From assembly GCA_003290165.1 (NCBI GenBank), contig QNQO01007592.1, positions 248,001 through 312,000 of the forward strand: a DNA stretch of 64,000 nt, given 5' to 3'. The translations under genes and the position numbers were made by a program. The DNA is from Berberis thunbergii. Its lineage: Eukaryota; Streptophyta; Magnoliopsida; Ranunculales; Berberidaceae. This document shows, piece after piece, positions 45,388 to 56,500 of the stretch. How positions within the stretch are numbered: position 1 is the stretch's first letter; each line of letters starts with the position of its first letter. The notes beneath the pieces were generated by a model. That model searched no databases and had not been told where the DNA came from. It saw nothing but the letters and a program-made list of their open reading frames with translations.

Positions 45388-45894
45388 TGATGCATCCAAA
45401 TCTCATCCTCCTGTAAGTTTGATCTGTAAAACATATGTTAGACTGCCAAAGACCACCTTTTTTGTGGCCGAAGGCACTCTAATGCTTAAGTCAACAATTC
45501 TTTTGGGAAGGAAGTAAATATGGACAAAACTCAGTTAAAGTTGCATACCTTTGTTGATTGTTCCCTTTACCCTATATAATGATCGCGGTAAATTTTCTAC
45601 ATGACTTAAGCATGTGAGGCGCAATAGAGGGAGACGTTCTTTGTAACAATCTCCTCTTTAATGAAGACGCGTCCGTGGAGGCGTAACTCCCTACACAACT
45701 CTTTTCTTATGCAACTCTTATCTTCTTTATGATAGAACTCGCTCGAGCCTGGATTTGGGCCTTAGTTATGACTTCTTCTGACGAGTCATATTTGGGCTTT
45801 ATGAGCTGGCCCGTTTTGGGATACCTAACCCTCATGATGGACAGTTTATGCCACGTGTAGGGCTGTAATGACGGTCTATTTTGATGTAACATGA
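45388..45894 (-). repeat. 5' LTR of TE-E
   Basis: 507 bp, TGATGCATCC...TTGATGTAACATGA on +. It pairs with 25,007-25,632 but has no 88-bp duplication; the terminal CATCA has become CATGA. Confidence 0.88.
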
Positions 45895-46561
45895 GAACCC
45901 ATGAAAATATATGTTTTTTCATGGTTAGAAGACAATTATTCTTGTTGAAAATAAAGGCAAGTGATGGTTTGATTTAGTTTTGCAGTATGAGTGATGTAGT
46001 TGGAAATTTGGTCAATGAGAAATATTTTTCATTTTTGAACTTTTATTAAGACATATTGAGAACTTATATCATTCATACATGATACAATTAGGAGTAATGT
46101 GAGATGAAATTTTATATTGTTATGATGAAAGTTATATGTACATAAATTAGACATTATTGGTGTGCGAGCAATGTGAGATGAAGTTTTTTTATAATTTTTC
46201 ATTGGAAGACTATTTAGTATATGCTCATCTCGTCCTGTCCCGAACCTGTTTGGGATGTGACGAGGTCGGGATGGGGGGATGATGTCTATCATGTCCCGGT
46301 CCCCATCCCGAATGAAGGGATGGGATAGGGATGAGGTCCATTCCGTCCCGTGCCCACCCCTAATATAACTACTAAGATCGGATCTGGAGTTTTATCGTGG
46401 GCATGGGCCATTGCCAATTGAGCTGGAATGGTAGGCCTTCAATTTTCATTGTCTTTCCGTTCATCACTTGGTTCATTTCAATTCTATCTGCTGATTACAA
46501 GTCCCCTGATTCAGTTACTGGCCAAAGAAACTATACTCGCATGAATGTTGTGAGAGCCAAC
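45895..46561. other. Host sequence with a possible MITE remnant
   Basis: AT-rich host DNA right of TE-E. 46,210-46,370 is GC-richer and partly self-complementary (CGGGATGGGG and CCCCATCCCG, ending GTGCCCACCCCTA), a look typical of hAT-like MITE remnants; boundaries are not determinable. 46,390-46,560 has no recognisable protein. Confidence 0.4.
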
Positions 46562-46564
46562 TTA

Positions 46565-47269
46565 GGGTGTGCTTGGTTGCATGGAATCCTATACCATGGG
46601 AATCCATGAACCCCTATTTTTAGGCTTAATTGATGTATCACTCCACATTCACCATTTGATTTTGTGATCAATGGTGATTTTGTGATCAATGGTGAAAATG
46701 AAATTCCCATGAACATGGGAATCACACTAATGAGATCAAAGAATAACAACTGGAAAGAGCTACACAACCACATATGCACAGGGTGCGTATATAACAAACA
46801 ATCTCTCTCATTTTCTCTTCTCTCTTCTATCTCACACACCCATACACAACACAACCATAACTCCCTTTTAACAGATGAAGGCGATGGGAGTGAGGCGGTG
46901 ATAGAGAACTCCATTTCCTTTCACCACCTTATTTACCCATCCATTATCTTCTTTTCCCATGCACTTCTTGTCAACAATTACGACCACCAATTCTCCAGAC
47001 ACCGAATTCAACCACCGACTCCATCAAGCTGTTGCCGACACATTTTTTTACAACTTCTCTTCCAGCTCAACACAAATTGAGGAGGTGGTTCTTACACCTC
47101 TATATTTCATACTCTATGTTTTCAACAATTCCCCATCTCGGTGAAGATTTCTCAAACTGGAGCCGGCCACAACTAACACGAATAAAAACAAACAACTAAT
47201 TTCCAACGAACATAATCAGATCAATACTGACTATTCAAAATTGACGGTACAACCCCTCCAAACACGCTC
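46565..47269. mobile_element. Tourist-like PIF/Harbinger MITE (705 bp)
   Basis: GGGTGTGCTTGG at the left and CCAAACACGCTC at the right form 12-bp inverted termini with 9/12 pairing, flanked by TTA on both sides (46,562-46,564 and 47,270-47,272). The interior has no transposase; overlapping frames on both strands (46,531-46,914, 46,664-47,080) are not conserved proteins. Termini differ from those of TE-G, so it is another family. Confidence 0.75.
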
Positions 47270-47316
47270 TTAGGCACCATACACCCGAAGGTGTCATACA
47301 CCAAAACATGCTCAAA

Positions 47317-47571
47317 CTAACAAACCAGCTCCACCTTGGATAGGACAGAGTTTTGAATCAAGATATCCAGAAACACATCACAAACATCCTTGTTGCTTAT
47401 CTTCATATGTTCTACTGAATGTTTCTTCAACAAATAGTACGTTGCCTTATCACCTTTACTACCTACACACAAATGCCAAACCCTCGAGGTATCCATACAA
47501 ACATCCTTGGAGCTATTTGTAACTCCACCAGAAACAACATCCACAAGGTTATCAACAACATAATTGCTCAA
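47317..47571 (-). other. Unrecognised minus-strand ORF (84 codons), possible exon remnant
   Basis: SNYVVDNLVDVVSGGVTNSS ... VWHLCVGSKGDKATYYLLKK ending KVELVC-stop. Composition looks protein-like, but I do not recognise it. Acceptor-like TTACTTGAG or TTACAG precedes it on minus. It could belong with the exon-like segment at 58,600-59,080, which is on the same strand across the CACTA insertion; this is speculative. Confidence 0.3.
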
Positions 47572-47739
47572 GTAAATTCGAATTTCCCATTACCTGTAAC
47601 CGTACTTTCCTGCAAGAAGTACATGTTACCCTTTTGAACAGCCTTCATCAACAAAAGTGCACAAAATATGCTTTGTGATATTGTAGGCTGACATGTTACA
47701 CCGAAGAAAGAAAATCATGAAGATAATTTCAATAAACGA

Positions 47740-47931
47740 GTACAAATAGATGAAGTTGATGACACAAACACATTCGTAACAACGTAGGTAAATGTCTAGC
47801 TAGATGTGGAATTACCTTTTCACCTCTGACATAATATCAAAAAGTACAAATATATGAAGTTGATGACACAAACACATTCGTAACAACTCAGGTAAATGTC
47901 TAGCTTGACGCAGAATTACCTTTTCACCTCT
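47740..47931 (+). repeat. Two-copy 104-bp tandem duplication beside the CACTA element
   Basis: GTACAAATAGATGAAGTTGA...CCTTTTCACCTCTGAC (from 47,740) and GTACAAATATATGAAGTTGA...CCTTTTCACCTCTAAC (from 47,844) are about 90 percent identical by eye. The second copy ends exactly at the AAC target duplication of the CACTA element. Confidence 0.9.
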
Positions 47932-47957
47932 AACCACTACACCAAAAACCCCCATTA

Positions 47958-48345
47958 GCAACGGTTCTATACCGTGGGCGTAAGCCATTGCCACGGCTAA
48001 GAGCCGTGGACTACAGGGGCGTCGCGAAATCCTTTGTAACGGCTATAAACCGTTGCTAAAATTGTAGCAACGGTTTTATGCTTGAGTGGGGCGTGATTTT
48101 CAGCAATTAGCAACGGTTATAAACCGTTGCAATAATAATAGCAATGGTTTTTAGCCGTGGAAACAATAGCAACGGTTTTAAGCCGTGCCAAAATGTAGAT
48201 ATTAGCAACGGTTATAAACCGTGGCTAATTAAGTAGCAACGGTTTTAAGCCGTGGCTAACCCTAGCCACGGTTATAAGCCGTGGCAAGGTAGCCACGGTT
48301 TTTAGCCGTTGCAATAGTTAGCCACGGTTTAAAACCGTGGAATTT
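47958..48345. repeat. Left subterminal array of CACTA element
   Basis: About twelve units of the form AGC(A/C)ACGGTTTTAAGCCGTGG, each a near-perfect palindrome with arms (C)CACGG or CAACGG and a TA-rich centre, separated by 3-30 bp. In CACTA elements such subterminal repeats bind the TNPA-type protein. The variant arms alternate between CGTGG and CGTTG. Confidence 0.9.
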
Positions 48346-48472
48346 TTTTTTTTTTTTTTGCTATCAAATGACTTTGAGTCATTGAGTCAAAATCTATCAA
48401 ATAATGGAGGCAAAGTAATGTAATTAATGGAGGCAAAGTAATGTAATTAATAAGAAAATGTATTACATTGAG

Positions 48473-49854
48473 TCAAATTTTTGTGAGAATTGATGTCAAA
48501 GAAAAAATTTCTCCCAAATTTTTATCTCTTGCAGCATCCAAGAGTCGAGAAAGAACTGGAGGTGAACTGATTGCAGCAAGATGCGTACTCGTCGTTGTAT
48601 TATCAAATGCAGTTACTAGAACTTCAATCATCATCAATGAGGCTGCATGAGGCATCAGTTGGCGTGGTATGGGTACTATGTTGGAATTGCATGCCACGTC
48701 CAACAGTGCTGGTAAAAGTTCTAAGGACTTAACTTCTGCCGATGATGGGTTTATCAAATAAATCAGAACAACAGCTTCATACACATTCCTTTTCAGTGCA
48801 CTTACTAAATCACACAACCGTAAACCCTTCTTCTTGATGTCTTCTACAACTGCTTTGTTCTTCAGTACTATAGTTATCAACACAGACACTGATGCCCTTA
48901 TTACTCTTTCTTCTTGGGAAGCTGAAATAGCCGTCAACAATTGATCAAGAATTTCATCCTTCAACAGACCATATCTTGGTTCTGTTTTACTACTCAGCAC
49001 TTCCCACATGATTGACACTTCTCCAATGACATCTTGAAATTTCCCAGCCTTGTCCGAGAAACGTAACATTGAAATTGACTTCTTAAATGTTTCTATCGCT
49101 TCATTCTGCTGATCCTTTTCAGTATCTAAGCTTCATTCATCCAAATTTCTTCTGCTGTTTGAATCTTGACTTTTCCTTGTCCTTGACTTTTCCAAATTTC
49201 TTCTCGATAATACATCAACCAGTCCTTGTATCTCCTCGCAATCTGTCTAGTCACCTCATCAACTTCACTGCTGCAGTAATCAAGACACGACTCTTTCTGC
49301 AAGCCTTTCCATCCTCTCATAATCTTCGGAAGAAAGATACTCTTCCAAAGTTCTGGTGTGAATTCCATCCGAACAAGCCATGGATAGACTAGCATAGCTT
49401 GAAGGAAATGCAATGTCACCTGCCACTCATCCATCTCCAGTTTCCAAACCAGTGACAGGTAAAAGTATGAACAACAAACCAAGTATCTATTCTGTATACC
49501 ACCCGTACTCCCATGTTCATCTGACAGTGCTGGAGCCTGAAGCATTCGCTCTGCACTCTTCAGTCTAGCAGTCCGTTCCTCTGGCCAATTTGCCTGAATT
49601 GCTGCCTCAACACTCGAGATACCCCAGTATAGATTTGACACCACAGACTGCTCAGAGAACTCAAAGAACTCATGCTTTTGATTCCTGAGTTTGGCAGTGC
49701 ATCTCAATTGTACTGACTTTCGGCTCTTTGGGTCTTCTAGGAACCTCAGTATATGTTCATTGATTGAACCTACTAGCACCCGTATGGATTCAAGGTCTAG
49801 TCTTTCACTGGAATTGGAAGTCGAAGTCGAAGCCATGGAAGAAGTTTGGGACAT
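48473..49854 (-). pseudogene. Captured LIN/CERBERUS-like E3 ligase fragment
   Basis: ORF 49,126-49,854 (minus) starts MSQTSSMASTST and contains EFFEFSEQSVVSNLYWGISS, RLKSAERMLQAPALSDEH, and FTPELWKSIFLP, matching the N-terminal region of plant LIN/CERBERUS-type putative E3 ubiquitin ligases. A second frame (48,473-49,069) with IKKKGLRLCDLVSALKRNV, SAEVKSLELLPALLDVAC and MMIEVLVTAFDNTT corresponds to the helical-repeat middle region. A stop and frameshift at 49,070-49,126 separate the two; U-box and WD40 parts are absent. LIN proteins act in plant ubiquitination, some in symbiotic infection. The truncated copy lacks the catalytic U-box. Confidence 0.75.
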
Positions 49855-50139
49855 GTTGGTTTCATGAGAAAGATAGAAGATTAAAGGTGATCATGTGTAA
49901 ATATGAGTAAAATCATTTTCAAAGGGGGAAACAATGACTGGAGACCCCTTTAAAACAAAATTTGTTGGGCACATAATTTCCATGGTATTCGTGCAAGCAT
50001 ACACTCAACTTTTAAATTAAAAAAGTAGAAATTTCATAGGATTTGAAGCATACCAAAATATGAAACTGACCAAAATGTGAAGACCGGGGACCCTCCAACA
50101 TCACCAAGGTCATTTTCATTCTCACAACAATTTGAAAAT

Positions 50140-52140
50140 TGTACAAGCGAACTACCAACTGGTCCTTTAAGGAAGCACCTCATAGAGCTAGAGGTGTTGA
50201 TCATCTGACAGACAGCATGTACCTGTTGGTGAGATCAATGAGAATTAGTCAACTCAAAAGTTTTACACGTATTAGACATGAATGACATTGCATTAATCAC
50301 ACAACTCAAAGAATAACATTAGTGAAATAAACCTTTTTGTTTACTAAAAGAAAGATAATAATGATACAATAAGTTAGTAACAATTTCTTTCTTTCATGAT
50401 ATACCTTGTACACGGCAAATATTGTCTAGATATATACTAAGAATTACCGAAACTATGAAAAGAAGAAAACAAAATCCATATTCACATAAGCACATTTACA
50501 TCTGTTTCTTTCTTAACCTGTTTAAATGCCAAAGATGTTTTGCTAACACACTGGTCCGGAGAAATTTGGGTTTGACCTGCTTCACATGTTTCATGCTCTA
50601 AAACAACACTTACATGTGGGGGTTTCTTACCAGGAAACAGGAATGCATCTCTGCCTAGAACGCAGATCTGTTAGATGTTTATACAATCTTCTCGAGTGTG
50701 GTAGTGTTTTCGATTATTTTAATCCAATGTGTCAAGTTGCAGTATGGTAACATCTCAAGATCACTAATAAGGTGTTTTTGTCATTAGGATGTCAAATACA
50801 CGTACCATGTCCTTGTAGGATGATAAGAGATTGCTTCGGTAAAGCTCCTGAAATGAAGCAATTAAACAATGTAAGACAGTGATAGGACCAGACATTCATC
50901 CTCAGCAGTTTACAAGACATATCAGAGGCGCAGAAGTAAGCAGAGCAATGAAGTTCAGAAGCTTGTTTCAGAATAAAAACCAGGAATTGTAAGGAGCAAC
51001 AAATTGTTAAAGTAGTATGGTTGGCAGTCAACATTCTGTTGTTAATAAGGCTGTCAGTGTTTTGTTAGTTGGCAATCATCATTCTGTTATTAGTAGTTGT
51101 AATCAGTAAGTGATAGTCAGTTAGTTAGACAGGGTGGCAGTCAGTGGGTTAGCAGGTTGTTGACAGTCTGTAAAGAGTTGGTCGTAAATGTAGAACTCAT
51201 ATATAAAGAGAGATGGCAGATGGAAAGAGGGGCATTCAGTTTGTACTTTGAATTCTATTGAGCAAATGCTCTCTGGAGATTCCAGGTATCTCAAATCACC
51301 TGTATTCAATACATTACCATTTCTTCTGATAGTTATATCTAAATTCAGTCTCTGTGATTGTTTTTTTCTATATTCTGTTAGTATTCTTTCTGCTCTTCAT
51401 TGTTCAAACTAGCAATTCATATCAGACAGCCAAAAATATGAAAAAACAAATTTATAAAGCAATTTCCATACACAAGCTCACATGCATTTTATTCCAGATT
51501 TGGGATGTTTATGCTAATCTCCCAATCCCTATAATAGTAACTAAGTTATATGGAATAATACCTAAATTGACAAACACTTTTCAAACCTATTGCATATTCA
51601 ATTTATTCTTATAAGTGCCAATACCTATACTTTATAATAACCTCTTGACAGATACCAGGGACAAGCAACCTCAACCCTTGGTATACTGTGACGTCTGCAC
51701 AGCGCAAGTAGTTCTTAATAAGTGATCAAAAGAAGTCATCCTTCATTCACATTTCTTTACTTTTTAAGATTGAGACTTTCATACAACTAAGCTCAACAGT
51801 GAAGAATGTGTAGGGTAATCAAAAATGCAAAAATGTAATTAGAAACTGGGACCTCAAATTTGCTAAAATGGGTATGAATAAGAACTTACGGCAAAATTAC
51901 AGAAGTCCAATCGAAAACCTCTTGCTGAGCTTCAGATTCCCCTGCTGCTGATGCTTGGGCAATCACCTACCGCAAAGTCAACAACTTTACACACAAACCT
52001 AAAATCCCATAAACAAGAAAGTGAGAAACAGAGCTGAAATCACTGAGTCACTCACTGACCTTGTTGTACCTGAGCTTCCGCTCTGAAAGCAAGGGCATTA
52101 TGATCAATGGGTAACTTTTCTGGGTGGAGGAGATTGACCT
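50140..52140 (-). pseudogene. Unidentified exon-like pieces in the CACTA interior
   Basis: Minus-strand segments with splice-like borders: about 52,135-52,066 (VNLLHPEKLPIDHNALAFRA then EAQ), 51,967-51,893 (VIAQASAAGESEAQQEVFDW then TSVILP before GTAAGT), 50,850-50,808 (ELYRSNLLSSYKDM before GTACGT) and about 50,225-50,140 (VHAVCQMINTSSSMRCFLKG). The phase between the first two fits (CAG donor into GTG). They may come from a further captured gene; I do not recognise the protein. 51,040-51,330 has GTTAGTTGGCA-type short repeats. Confidence 0.4.
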
Positions 52141-52355
52141 AGTACCCTTCTTCAAATTTTCTTCATTTCATGTTTGAATGCTTCGAGCATGCATGTATCC
52201 TTCATAACAATTTACAAGTAAAAGCAAGTGAGCGACAGAGACATGAAACCTTTAACTAATGGGTGAAAGAACAATTGAATTTGAGGATTTATTGTATATA
52301 TACTCAACTTGTATGCTCTAGTACTGCTTATAGCTAAAAATGGAAGCAAGGTTAC

Positions 52356-52755
52356 CTTGATTTCTTTTATATGAGCAGGTAAACCAGTAATACTCATGAG
52401 AGAAGTAAACGATACAAAGACAAACACCGCTGCAACTCTCACCTGCAAAAATTGTTGGGATATCTGGGTTATGTTTTGATGCTCTCTTTTACTGTTGAAT
52501 AAAGTCAGAAACTTCAAAAAAATTAAAATTAAAAACACACAACGTAGAATTTCATAAACTCACCATTACAGATGACAGAGAATGCCCGAGGTTGAAAAAT
52601 ATTGTACCAATACAGACTGCAAGAAGAGTGGAGAGAAGCAGCCGACGCCAAAAGTACTCCCACTCCCTTGACATTATTAACAACGATCTCCATGTTAAAA
52701 CTGCAATCCTGGTCGCACAGCCAACTTTTCCCCTGCTTTTGAGAGTAGGGCCTTC
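52356..52755 (-). pseudogene. Captured ABCG (WBC) half-transporter exons
   Basis: Two exons with intact frame and splice sites: 52,564-52,755 (64 codons; RIAVLTWRSLLIMSREWEYF and LLAVCIGTIFFNLGHSLSSV) and 52,356-52,442 (29 codons; VRVAAVFVFVSFTSLMSITG then LPAHIKEIK). These are the start of the ABC2-type membrane domain of plant ABCG half-transporters of the ABCG3/ABCG7 kind: the cytosolic lead-in, the first membrane helix and the R-V-A-A-x-F-V-F-V-S-F segment. The ATPase domain and later helices are missing. Both exons are free of stops, suggesting a recent capture or chance survival. Confidence 0.82.
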
Positions 52756-53530
52756 CTACAAAATATAAATACAAATGAGGTACATATTGATCAATTTAGT
52801 CTAGTTCAAGATCTTATAATCACAGATTTCAACATGATAAACTGGATATTTCATCCAATCAGCCAACCTATTGTATGTGTAGGCTTGACACCTACTGTGC
52901 CCAGTTAGAATCCATTGTACATCCAAAGGACAGCAATAGTATCAAAAGAAAATAGATAAAGGAAAGAACATGTAATGGATTAGAAACTTCAAATAATGAA
53001 GCAGAGGTGGAATAGAAAAACCATAGAACGAGCCGGAGCCTACTACACCAAATTCTAGAAGATTTGTTGCATGGAGTTCTTTGTTTAGGAATGGAGAACA
53101 AGTGTTACGCTGCATAGACAACGTTGGGAGTAACTTGTTTCACTTAAGACTAAATAGGTGGTGATGGTGGAATGATGGTAGAGCACTGGATGGGCTTCTC
53201 ATCAAAACTAAAGCTTGCAAAGAAATGTGTTGGTGGCATGATAGTTGTGATAAGTATAACCAAGCGTTCTAGAAGGGTGCTAAAGCAACTACTTTTCAGG
53301 CCAATGACTACACGGATACATACAGTATAACTTCAAAATAAGCACCCAGTAATCAGGATATAACTGACTGGGTAACCAGAGATTCGGAGTTCACGAAGAT
53401 ACATGAAAAAGTTTTCAGGAAGAAAAAAAAAAGAGAAAAAATATTTATTGAATATTCAGATTAGAATTGATTTGACATAACTGAAACTGTAAAGCAGAAT
53501 GTCATTCAATATTAAAATTCCTAACCATCC
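52756..53530 (-). other. CACTA interior, no recognised content
   Basis: About 775 bp between the ABCG and clathrin fragments. I see no exon; the 53,456-53,530 tail is read-through from the truncated clathrin exon into unrelated sequence. Confidence 0.5.
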
Positions 53531-56500
53531 CTTGACAAGATCTCCGAGTTCCTCACTGCATTCAAGTTTATCCTCAGCCAACCAGTTCTCCAAAAGATTC
53601 TTTTTGTTCTGATTCACAACTAAACGAGATAATTCCAAAGACTCAAATGCATTGAGCTTTCCTTTAGTTAACAATGTCCCAAAGTACTGCAAGACTAACA
53701 GCAAGCTCCAAATTGTTTGGCTATAGCAGTTGCAAGAGCACACTCGTGAGAAATACATTTCAGTTGCTATGTTAATAACTAAAAAGGTAAATCTATAAGA
53801 CTTACTTGACCGCTGACAAATGGCACAATGGTTGCTTCATTTACAGTGGCAAGTCATCAGCAAAATCTGGAAGGAAGAAAAGGTCTGCTAGTTTCTTTGA
53901 AAAGCCTGGGCTTCCCTGCATATAAAATTCAAAAATCAGCACCAAATTTAACAAAATAAGTAAACACAAGAAAGGCACGAGAAACAAAAGGGGAGAGTGT
54001 TAGTTAATCATGGATAATAAGGAGTACACAATGGTTATCCATTGCCTAAATAAGAGACACGGAAAATATATAATAACCTGGCTGGGCACCAAGCTCAATC
54101 ACGTGCAACTTTGACGTAAGTTGTCCAGCATTGGAAGTCTTTGAGGCAAAGCAGATTAGCGTAGAAGGGTTTTCATTCCCAGGGACCTGAGCATAACGCC
54201 AAAAAGAATATAGTGTCAATAGGAGAAATACAATCAAAATTAAAAAGCAAAAAAAATGAGAGAAAGAAACGTGTCGCACCTTGAATGAAGCAAACGATGC
54301 TGCATGTGCTTCAAGAGCCTGACTACGCTGCTGATCCACAGAGAAAAGTTGCATGTTCCCCTAACTAGTTGAGGCCTCTGCAATTGAGTTTAACAAATGA
54401 AAAACAAATTAGAGTACAGTAGTGAATGCTACCAGAAAAATACCATACCATTGAATTTGAGAATCAGGATCTAAAAATAAATGATACTAGCATCTACATA
54501 CTGTATATATTACAAGTAAACAACCTTTCATGATAGTTTGATGAGATTAGGGAAAGCACAAAACAACTGTGATAAAATGCAGCACTGAGAAAGTGAGAAA
54601 TTTAGATACAAAATAATGATTTAGATTACAATAGTCCTAATATATACAAAAACAATGGAAAGCACATTAATAGTGGATGACATGTGACAAAATTTTGTAA
54701 CAGTAATCTCAAACTGAAGTTGTCTTCATCTCTTAAGAACTGGCACATTGCTTCACACAACACAACTAGAAATAAAAAAGGAACATGTTGATGAAAATTC
54801 ATATGACATCCTATCAAAGAACAAAAGAAAAATCTTTGATTAAGACTCCTAGCACCGATCTCTACAACGGTTTAGGGCATCGATTAGTGTACAATAATTC
54901 ACAAGAATATATTATCATTATGATGCGAGATTCGGATCAACAAAACTGATAAGCGATATTCATCCATTTCCAACTCAATGGACCATGCAAGGATTTTTCT
55001 TTACAACTCTAGTATGTAGTCTACATATAAGCATGAAAACACCAATGAAACCATTCTTTACAGTAAACCAAAACCAATGATCATCGATGAAGATGTGTAA
55101 TTGTGAGGTGCTTAAACACCAATTGACAGATCAGACTAATGATGCTCGCTTACAACTCCACATCCCTAACTGTGGTAACCCAATTAGATCTGGAAAACAA
55201 CTCATGTAACGATCTTGTAGCAAACCAACACAAAAATCATTTTAAAATCACTTAAATGCTCCTTTCCATGAAAAGAAAGAGCAGAGTAAGTATGTATTAG
55301 CGCATTTAGATTGTCAGGTAATAGCTTTTTCTTTATAGTAGTATTCCATGCATAAAGCTCCAAGTCAAATTCAAAACTCCTGACAAAAATATGTCCACCA
55401 CAACATCAGGGAAAACTTTCGATGTTTAAGAAAATGTGTATGTTGTTAATTACTTAATTTATAATGTGCAACTTTTTCACTTTTTCGGCAGTCAACAATC
55501 AATCAAATTGGATGTATGGAAGACGAATAATGTCAGGTGGAGTAATCGGTTAGGATGCAACAATAAACAATATCTGAATGATTGGTTTACCTTGAAAAAA
55601 GTAACAGAAATACATGATCTATAAGGTTAACACACACCTCAGCTGAGCCAGGAGCAATTCCAATCAAGACTAACCACTTCTCTGTTGGATCACATCGGTA
55701 GTTGATAATTTGATTATTCGCCAAATTAGTTGTTCTTTCGAATATCTTAGCAGGTTGTGATTCACCTGGATAAACACCATGCAAACATATATCATGACAG
55801 AGTTCAATTCAGAATTTGCAAACAAAACAAACTAAGAAAAAAAAACTTGGTTATCAAAAGGCAAACCAAATATCTACCTTCAATTGACCAATGATATACT
55901 GCCGTTTGAGTGACCAAACCCAACGTCTTTGGGGTAATCCATTTCCAAAAGACAACCTGGACGAATGACAACAAATAAGCAAAAATTAGCCTTATTCCAA
56001 CAAAAAAATTAAGATGCTTTTATGATGGAAAAGTAAACAATATGCAATTATAACCTGCTCAGGCATCTGATGAGACTTCATTTTTGCCTTTGCTTCAATG
56101 TTGAATATTTGCAAGTGATCTTGCGCGGTTCCTTGAATTTGAGCTTCAAACAAAAACAAAATTTCAGCACTTGGAAAGTATAGTAATCTGCTTTTATATG
56201 TAATGTGAACAAAATCGATATTATCACTATCATTGCGTTTAGAACGCCTAGTAGATGGCAAATTGAGTCACATCTTCATAAGATTTCCATCCCTCCCAAT
56301 TGCAAAGGTCACTTGTCATTTGTGAATCTCAATTATTAATTGGACCCTAATGAGCGATATGAAATTAATCGGGATTAATCAAAATTAATCAGCCTATATT
56401 TTATAAACATAATTTCTTTATCCTTCTAAGTAATGCGTTTAATTCTAAAAAAATGTGTATTTAAGTAGTGAACATCAGTTGTCACATTTTAAAGCAAATT

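Larger units (their letters stand above)
25007..45894 (-). mobile_element. TE-E: pol-less Tat-type element, host of TE-F
   Basis: Related LTRs at 25,007-25,632 and 45,388-45,894, a PBS at 45,366-45,385 and a PPT at 25,633-25,650 define a minus-sense element. Gag lies on minus (43,831-45,340), an antisense additional ORF on plus (25,832-27,428 and 41,985-42,090), with two minisatellites between them (42,369-43,490). Protease, RT, RNase H and integrase are not seen. Without TE-F the element is about 6.3 kb. Flanks are ATATT on the left and GAACC on the right, no duplication, so one end may have been rearranged. Confidence 0.85.

Noticed and set aside
46531..47080. Overlapping 127- and 138-codon ORFs on opposite strands
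   Set aside because: Both lie in the Tourist-like MITE and are unrelated to known proteins.
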